Below are positions 56,461-64,000 of a stretch of 64,000 nt of DNA, one piece after another (position 1 is the first letter of the stretch; the number at the start of each line of letters is the position of its first letter). This DNA comes from Inonotus obliquus. Its lineage: Eukaryota > Basidiomycota > Agaricomycetes > Hymenochaetales > Hymenochaetaceae. Position numbers and translations under genes: made by a program. Below the pieces are notes generated by a model. It was not told where the DNA came from and made no database searches. It saw nothing but the letters and a program-made list of their open reading frames with translations. The stretch is from positions 62,001 through 126,000 of the forward strand of contig JAJHTX010000010.1 in assembly GCA_032164295.1 (NCBI GenBank), in the 5' to 3' direction.

Positions 56461-57315
56461 ATGAGTCCTGTCGACTTCCTTCCAGTCGAGACGATCATAG
56501 CACAATCTCAACATGACACCGTCGCTGGCAAGCCCGCGAAATTTTCTTTCATTAGATCCCGCGTACGCCCCGCTCACAAGAAAAGGGGCCCTTCGTATAC
56601 TTCCTCGGGCTCCTTTATTGAGAGCTCGGCCATTGTTGAGGAGGGAACTGAGAAATACGAGGTCCGTCTCTTATGCCCATTGTTCGGTACTCGTTCCCAT
56701 GATTGACGTGCTGTATCAGGATATGGTACCTCCACCTTTATATTCAGCTGTTTCTAGTGAGTATCTCATAGACGATGCGTACCATAGGTAAAGTTACCGA
56801 ACGATCTGTTAATGGACACCTGCTAATTCTCTTACAGACCTCCCTCGTACCAGGAGTCAACACGGGATTCCAGGTTACATTACATGCCCCGTAATATCGA
56901 GTCGCACATTCCTCTTTGGAATCATCTCCCTACCGAAGCTTCGCGTAGTAGTTCTTATCCTAACACGGTTGTACTGTAAGTGCCCCATGCATTTTATTCT
57001 GAGAAAAATAATCTTACGGATACAACAGAGAATACTCAGAACCAAACTCACCGGCTCTATCCAACAGATCCCGTTCTTCTACACTTGTAAGCACGGAAGG
57101 TCGGTCCGTTGCGGTACACGACGAAAAATGCGAATCAACACTCCAGTGCTCCAGAGAAACACCGGGAATCCTGGTCTGGTGCGATGGGTGTAAACAGTCT
57201 AAATTCGTATCTATAGAATGTTGGTCCGAGGCAAATCACGGTAGGTCATCAAAACTTCCAACGCCGTTTGGGCGCAATAGGTCGTCGTGGATTCGCTCCT
57301 TCCGTAATTCCTTGA
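56461..57315 (+). CDS. Hypothetical PPxY-containing protein
   Basis: Exon 1 begins MSPVDFLPVETIIAQSQ (56461) and ends about EEGTEKYE. An exon near 56720-56789 encodes DMVPPPLYSAVSS, then DDAYHR. After a GTAAAG-TTACAG intron the next reads PPSYQESTRDSRLHY. A further exon gives EYSEPNSPALSNRSRSS, then VWCDGCKQSKFVSIECW. The frame can end at TGA 57313-57315 after a short last intron. PPLY and PPSY resemble WW-domain-binding motifs, and the CDGC...C cluster recalls a fragment of a zinc-binding loop, but no family is recognised. The first junction is uncertain. Confidence 0.5.
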
Positions 57316-58978
57316 GATCCTGCTTATTGTCAAGTATTTTTGTTCCCTCTTTCCCAACCAAAATGTCCGAGGTTACCGCCAATCAATCCTTCCTAGACAT
57401 GAGGAGAAACCTCTTGTTCTAGCTTTCTTAAAAGATATCCGCCCTCAGTAATTTATACCTGCTCTCATTTGAAGAGAATCTCAGAGTGTGGGAAATGTGT
57501 GATGGTATCAAGATGTCTGACGTAATATGTTCCTGATGTGTTTTTGGACACAATCAACCAAAGGATAAAAGCGATTGCACGCAGGCAACCGAACAGCTCG
57601 AGTCCTGTACCTCATCGCCAATAAGCCTCTTGATCCGCCGTGTGCGCTTGTACCTCACGGCGCATCAACTAAGTACGTCTTGGGTTCTGGAATGGAAAGA
57701 AATTTGTCTGACACATAGATGCTCGAACGAGGGAGCAGAACTGCCTCAACTAGGCTTGAGTCGTTGCCCTAGAGAAGGCCGGGTTGAGTTAGACGTAACG
57801 AGATATTATTTTAGAAAGGGCATCAAGACGTGAGGTACCTCTATGGGGCAATGTACGTTTCTGTCCTATCCCGCCAACGCGACGATGACTGTATACTAAA
57901 CAAGATAGGTCGTCGGAGCGACTTATTTGTTCCACTTCTTTTCTCATCAGAGAAAGGAATACTAGTCTTCGTGTTGTGTTGTAAAAGTTTGACTACCGGT
58001 TGCTAAACTTCCACATGGTTTTGTCCCGAAGAGTTGATTCGAAGATAGTCGAAATATAGAGTAACTGAATAGCGCGTAGTCCAAAGAACAGATGAATTTT
58101 TAGCATCAATGTGGCGAAAGAAGACTTTTTATTAATGACTTACGTCTAAGTTGGCGAAGGTTGGCGACAAATAAGCGCCCAAGGCTGCATGGAAGAGTTG
58201 GAACCGAGTTGACAAGATCAGAATAAGGAATGAGAAGGGTGTCATGCATAACTTTGCTCTCAGAGTTCTGCATGGAGAAGCAAGCAATCCATCTCATTTC
58301 GAATTGGTTTAGAAGTTCTTGATACTGAACAGTAGAATTGCTCCCTCTCTGTCCTGAGCTCGTGTACGTTGGAGGATCCGGGACTTATCTGGACGGGGAG
58401 AGGTAGAGGAGAATTGACGATAGGTTGAATCTTTTCTGGCGGAAAAAATCAAGTTCATCCGAGAAGATCCTAACAAACCAAATATGTAATACGCTGATCT
58501 GAAAGGAAGTGATAATAGGAAATGCATGAGCGATAACTTGCATGACGCAGTGGGTCTGGTTACCATTTAGGGCAGGACTGCCCATCCTTCGGCTCGGTTA
58601 CATTCGGTCCGAGCTTACATAAGACCCCACTAACGTAACTAACATAACAAATTTCGTCCAATGCCAAGGTCACAAGCCCAAGCCAAAAGCTGTACTGTCT
58701 GTCGTAAACGTCGTTTACTTGTTGCCCAATCTTGTGCGCATGGTAGCTCGAATCGTCTGCAAGTCGTGTCCCTGAAGAAGGTGAAGAAGCAACTACTGGC
58801 GCGGCAATGTTATTGTCATGGTTCCGCCGCTCGCGCGCACTCCACACCCGCTAAGCCTTTCAATTAGATTCTACTCTTCTTCTCGGAATATTCACCCCTC
58901 CCTCGCACTCATATAAATCCGTCCAGTACCTGGCTACATCAGTATCCAACTCGTCTTAACCTTCTCCTTCCTCCATTC
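57316..58978. other. Intergenic region with a possible zinc-cluster remnant
   Basis: Mostly no recognisable coding sequence. At 58661-58720 (plus) the frame MPRSQAQAKSCTVCRKRR resembles the first half of a Zn2Cys6 cluster. A GTTGCC donor and a GGTAG acceptor follow, and a CKSC pair appears shortly after in another frame. This may be a dead sixth member of the family. The 60 bp before 58979 form the leader of the FAD oxidase gene. Confidence 0.35.
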
Positions 58979-61900
58979 ATGTCTACTACACAATCCACCG
59001 CACCCGCTTCGCCTCCTCCCTACGAAAGCCGTCAAGCACATCCAAGCGGTGTCTCTGATGGAAACTACCCATCTCTTCCTGAGACGCTCGTTCAAGAGCT
59101 GAGAGACTCTGTTCTTGGGAAAGTCTTCACGAGAACTGACAGGGAGTAAGTGTTGACACAGGATCTCTCCCTTTGCATTGCATTCCTATGCCACTCATTT
59201 CTGCCACAATTCAATCCAAACATCAAACTAAGACTGTGCTGGTCGAATTTGTTCCGTGCATGTGAAATTCACTGATACCGGGTTCTGACCAATGCGTTTG
59301 CTCCATAGCTTTCGTCACCACACGACTATTTTCAACGGAAATGTCGTAACACCCGCAAAAGCCGTAGCAACCCCAACAAGCACAGCGGACGTTAGCAGGT
59401 GGGTTTTAGCTGGCCGTATGTTTTCTTCGTGCAATCTTTCGGGGTTGAAAGTGGCGTTCACATGATGTCCCAAACTTTGTCGAGCTGGTCGAGATTGAGA
59501 TACTCAGCTAGACTAGCCAGCTTGGGACAGGAAGTCGAAGCTATTCATACTGTCATTGATAAATTCAGGTCTTGGCTGACTGAGTTTTCGTTCCTTAGCA
59601 TCATGAAATTCTGCACTAAGCATAGCCTTTACCCATCTATCAAAGCGGGCGGTTATGGAACGGCTGGATGGGCAATCAATGGGGACATAGTTGTTGACCT
59701 TCGAAAGCTTAATGGAATCCATATCGAACCTCCTCTGCCGGGCGGTGGTAAGGCGTTTACAAGCTTGAGGGACACGCCTGTGCTAGGGACCAACGGGAAG
59801 GGAAAGGCAAGAGCAAACTCTCCTACCGCGGACCATATGGATGTTACTCCTGACAAGACAGACGGTGATGTTAATGATAGTGATGGGAAGATTTTCACAG
59901 GCAAGAGAAGACGCAGTACTGAGTCTTTGCCATCATTCGACTCTGGTCAGAATGAATTACCGCGCGATCCTCTTGTCGCTAAGTTTCTGCACGCGAGCGG
60001 CCCGGATCTGCCGTCACCGGCCGTCAGACGCCGGCTTGACAATGTCGATCATGCGCCAGCTTCGAATGCAGATACCTGGACGTCCACACCCAAGGTAGAT
60101 CTTGAATATATGCAGACGGATGGGAAGGAACATCACGGAGGATCGACCCGACTCGATACAATATCATCTCCCCAGCTTTCCTCCCAAGGTGAGAGCGGCA
60201 AGGTAATACGGGCGTCGTCGAATGACGGAAGCATTTCAACTTCGACCTCGGCCTCAACCATGCTCTCGGCTTCAAACTCAACTTCCGCCTCTACGACGCT
60301 GACGGATCCGAGTACGGCTCCTACTTCTCCGAGAACGGTGAGCAATGATTCGGAGAAATGCGAGGAAGCAAGCACGGAAGTTCAGGGGGAAGAAGAAACT
60401 CTCGGATTCATCTCGTCTATTCCGGCAGGAATGCATAACCAATCGGCACTCATGGCGTATCTACAGCAGAGGCAATCTGGCGAGGGTCTCGATTTCGCGG
60501 TACTAACTCCTCAAGCATTCGAAGAACCAGCCCCACCACTTTCCCGTACTCCGTCCTTCAATATCCGTACGGAGGATCCCTTTGGATACTTGAGCGCGCC
60601 ACCCAATGCGCCTGCTCCTGTGTCAGGACTGAGGTCTGGTGTCCATCCGCCAAGGGGATACGAGCAACCTGCATTCGATGTCGGGTCCCTAGGTCCGGAT
60701 GTTGGCCGCGCCGGTCCGTCCAATGTTTCATTATTGCCTGATGCTGTAAATACAGCTTCAATTTCAAGGTCAACATTCTTGTCAGATGTAAGTCTTCTTT
60801 TCTCCCAGAGTGTTTACGAGCCCGTTTGAATAACAAACTATTGTAGGCTATGTACCCTGTACACCCTCACGCATATGTCTCTTTCGGAGCTGGAGAGAGG
60901 CAGAAGGATATTGATATCTTCACCGCGGAACATCCTTTGCCTGCCGCCTCACCTTCCGGGAATGTCGGAGAGGTTGCCTACCATATTCCTTTGTGCGTTA
61001 AGCAACACCTTTATTTCGTTTCCAAGCCTCATCTAACTCTCATACTCTTGATTCACCTATTCTCATTCTCACAATCGGTGAAACTCAGAGCGGCGCATCC
61101 TGTAGGATCAAGTGTAATGCTTCTAGGAGGATTTGGTTTCCTCTCGCGACTTCACGGACTTTCGATAGATGCTCTAGTTGAAGTCGAAATGGTCCTTGCG
61201 GACGGCACAATCGTTTACGTGAGCGAGGAGGAGCATCCCGGTAATCTACGTTCTTCCTTGTCACTGTCGGGTAATGTTGATGATATTTGGCCCGATGTGG
61301 CTTTTCTAAAAAGATCTGTGGTGGGCGCTTCGTGGTGCTGGACCGGTGTTTGGAGTTGTGACAGGATACAAAGCGAAGGCCTACCCTGTGCCTGTCGTCT
61401 TTGCAGGAAATCTCATTTAGTGAGTTGTCTTATCTTTCGTGTTCCTGACCTTTACTGTCCTATCACTTATCATCTTCCCTTCCTCCAGTAACTTCCATGC
61501 ATCAACAGCGGCTTCTCTAATAAAGCACTTCCGTGACTGTGTGAAATCCGCTCCGCGAGAGCTCTACGCCAACGTCCTTCTCACGGCGGGTCCCGCTGAT
61601 AAGGGTTCTCTCGTCGTAGTCCAGTTATGCTACATCGGTAACAAGGAAAAGGGGAGGAAATTCCTTGAGGCTATTGCAAGTTGGGATGGGGAACCTTGCT
61701 TGTTGAACGAAGTTAGTGAAAAGAGTTTCTTGGCGCAACAGGATAGTGTAGCGCAGATCTTAAGAGGCAAAGGTACGTAATGATTTTCGGTGGAGGTGAT
61801 TGCTTGGATGTTGGATGTTGACTTGCGCCATTCGTAGCTGGCCGTCAATGGTTCATTCGTTCGGCGCTTATCACTTCGCTTCCGGATGAGATCATTCATA

Positions 61901-62556
61901 AGACTGTAAACGAGTTTGCAGATACTCCTGTTGGCTGTAGTAAGTACTTGTCTCATATCGCTCTCAGCAGGACCATCTGTGGCGAAAGGCGCTCACATTC
62001 TTTCTATTTAGCCTGGTTATTTGAGCTCGCAGGTGGTGCAGTGGGAGACGCAGACGATACTTGTTTCCCGAAAGCGCAGCGCGAAGCAGGTTTCACGATT
62101 GCGGCATTCCATCAGTGGGAGTTGGATGATGATGATCCGTTATGCGTTACTACTGCTGAACATGTGCGTATTCATCCCTGATGTTCCTACCCCAATTCCG
62201 CGTTCGCTGTGAGATAAAGCTACTTTAACATGTCCTTTCACATGTACTTAGTGGATTGAAGAGACTCTAGCACCAGTATCAACTGGCGGACCAAACCCAG
62301 CTGTAAGTACACGAATAGACACACTGACACGTCCTCACCTTATCCTTCTATCTAGTTCCTCGGTCGACACGAATCCGCATCGCGCGTCATCGGATGCTTC
62401 GGATCCAACTGGGAGCGCCTTGTCGAGCTCAAGCGTAAGTACGACCCAAACGGTCTATTCAGACATAACTTCTGGCCGTTGGATGTTGAAGGTCGGGTAA
62501 GCGAGCCATGCGAGCGTGAGCCAAAGTCGCCTATTATGCGTCCTAGAGTCGTATGA
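58979..62556 (+). CDS. FAD-linked (BBE-like) oxidoreductase with long internal insert
   Basis: A secondary-metabolism-type FAD-binding PCMH oxidase. Exons include 58979-59145, 59309-59398, 59599-60787, from 60847, and several more to TGA 62556. The FAD domain begins with FNGNVVTPAKAVATP and KFCTKHSLYPSIKAGGYGTA. The usual GGH is GGYG, so a His-linked flavin at that site is unlikely. It resumes at AHPVGSSVMLLGGFGFLSRL, MVLADGTIVYVSEE and LWWALRGAGPVFGVVTGYKA. The substrate-binding domain follows, and a BBE-like C-terminus (RKYDPNGLFRHNFWPL) closes the protein. Between the FAD halves (about 59735-60850) lies a Ser/Thr/Pro- and Asp-rich insert of some 350 residues (STSTSASTMLSASNSTS), absent from ordinary family members. 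No signal peptide is seen. Confidence 0.85.
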
Positions 62557-63769
62557 ATGGACTTTGAAGCTCTCATGTAATGTACCTGTGATGCGTGCGC
62601 ATTCTTGTCTTCTCACTGTGTTTCAGTTTGTTTCTTGCGAGTTATCTTGTTTCATATGAAACCTCCAATTGCTTCTTCTTGCTTTGTATGGGCACAATTT
62701 GACCCGATCTTCTTGTATCCCTCTTTGTCTGTAAAGATAGATACATCGACTCAAAACAAATTCTCTCTTCTCCGGGCTACGCGGTACCGACAGCATCGCG
62801 GACAACCCTTTTTTCCCGAGTCCTCGTCTCATCTCAGGTCAATGTTTTACTCATCTTTTTCAATGTTTCATTGCATCCTTCAGTTTCGTTCAGTTTCACT
62901 TTCTTTTTCCTTTACATAAGCTCTCGGGATAACAAAGACTCTGCCATTCGAGTGATTCGAGTAGGAGTCGTAGTCGGAGAAAGATCTTTCCGACATCGGT
63001 GAGTGATCGATCTTTTTGATCTCCGATTTAAACTGTAAGTCACGTTCATCAAAGCAGCACGTTGCACTTTGCTTTTCACAGTGTCATGTCGCACGAATGT
63101 CTTTGGTGAGAGACGACTCTGACGTTGACACTGAGAGGCGCGATGCGATATCTTATCCTGACCCTAACGTTGACTGGACTTCCTACTCAAGGTACTAACA
63201 CGCTTTGCCTTGTGCTCTTCCAGGTGAGAAAAAGATCAGAGTGAAGGGCGATTCTAGGCGAGGTGAAACCTATTTGCGCAATTTTCAAATTTGCCATTCG
63301 ATAATGCATCTCGTGTCGCTAGATGTGCTGCAATCTTTCTCTACCCCTACTCATACCTTCTCTTCATTTCAAGATACATACGTCGATTAAAACCGACTGT
63401 CGCATTTCAGCCTTCTATGTCCTCAATCAACAGACACTTGAACGGTTCTTGGACGGATGCCTTTCGCCATAACTACGTATTCAATCACTCCGAGATTTTT
63501 GGCCTGTTGAAGTTTATCTTACATGCACCGTACAACACGATGGCCGAAGAACAGATAGAAGAGTGTGGCATCATAAAAGGATAAGATCTCCAAAATGATT
63601 GATCAAGGGCACCTAGAGGCTAGCAAACATAGTACTAGTAAGGCTCAACCACCAATAAATTTATTCGCTATCTATGTATCCCAATATCCATATGATCTCT
63701 GCTACTCTTAAGCTCATCTTATAAACTGACATCTATAGAACCAACAACGTTGTATTACGAGGATGTCGA
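62557..63769. other. Intergenic region
   Basis: This interval lies between convergent genes. Short frames such as 62605-62919 (plus) have no domain. No gene is called. Confidence 0.35.
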
Positions 63770-64000
63770 CATTCATTTATGACTTCCTTGCTCAGCCCGT
63801 TTCCAATCCTCGATAGCTGCATTAACAGCACCGTGACCACCGCCATCCATATTGCTGAGATATGTATGTGCCGTCCTTGAAAGCCTTTTCACTGCATCAA
63901 AGTGAGTCTGCAAGTGGTATACGGAGAAGGGATAACTCACATGAGTTTCCACTAGTACCACCTTTTTTCTCCTTGGGCTTGGCTTTGTCACCCGGCTTGC
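63770..64000 (-). CDS. Unknown basic protein, 3' end (partial, runs off right edge)
   Basis: Reading in from the right edge, the frame KPGDKAKPKEKKGGTSGNS ends at a GTGAGT donor near 63945. After an intron with acceptor TTTGATGCAG, the last exon encodes LKRLSRTAHTYLSNMDGGGH, then GAVNAAIEDWKRAEQGSHK and a TGA at about 63770. It has a basic linker followed by a compact helical-looking C-terminus. No family is recognised; most of the gene is outside the window. Confidence 0.55.

Overview
The window looks like nuclear DNA of a basidiomycete fungus, most likely an agaricomycete. Genes are compact and split by many 45-60 bp GT-AG introns with CTAAC/CTGAC-type branch sites. The recognisable housekeeping genes (USO1/p115, CWC15, a tRNA pseudouridine synthase, a MoCo-sulfurase-like enzyme, an FAD-linked oxidase) are fungal in architecture. 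The assignment is inferred from gene content; no rRNA or mitochondrial marker is present.

Left end (1-3.4 kb): the 5' part of a DUF3602-like gene runs off the left edge, followed by a decayed stretch and a WD40 relic. From 3.4 to 21 kb lies a segmental-duplication array. Four units each carry one member (A1-A4) of an unrecognised gene family. Every A gene has a TATA box, a short unique first exon, and then a chain of modular exons separated by almost identical ~55 bp introns. All introns are phase 1, so each internal exon is symmetric (1-1) and can be added, lost or swapped without breaking the frame. A3 (about 497 aa) and A4 (about 569 aa) read open from end to end. A4 has one extra exon that looks like an unequal-crossover chimera of its two neighbours. 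Two array units also carry a promoterless 3' fragment of USO1, copied from the complete USO1 gene at the right end of the array (21.9-25.0 kb, minus strand).

Middle (25-36.4 kb): a MoCo-sulfurase-like PLP enzyme; a gene-poor stretch; a tight divergent pair, CWC15 (spliceosome) and a PUS9/RluA-type tRNA pseudouridine synthase; and a small secreted Kex2-processed repeat protein with three copies of a nine-residue peptide between dibasic sites.

Right (37-57 kb): a loose cluster of five small genes encoding N-terminal Zn2Cys6 clusters. All five have a phase-0 intron immediately before the third cysteine, which points to a local family expansion. Two S/P/T-rich genes lie among them, with large gene-poor or degenerate intervals. 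The right end (59-64 kb) holds an FAD-binding oxidoreductase with a very long low-complexity insert between its two FAD-domain halves, and the 3' end of an unknown gene running off the edge.

The strongest candidate for an undescribed system is the A-gene array: an expanding family built from symmetric exon modules whose introns are better conserved than the exons they separate.
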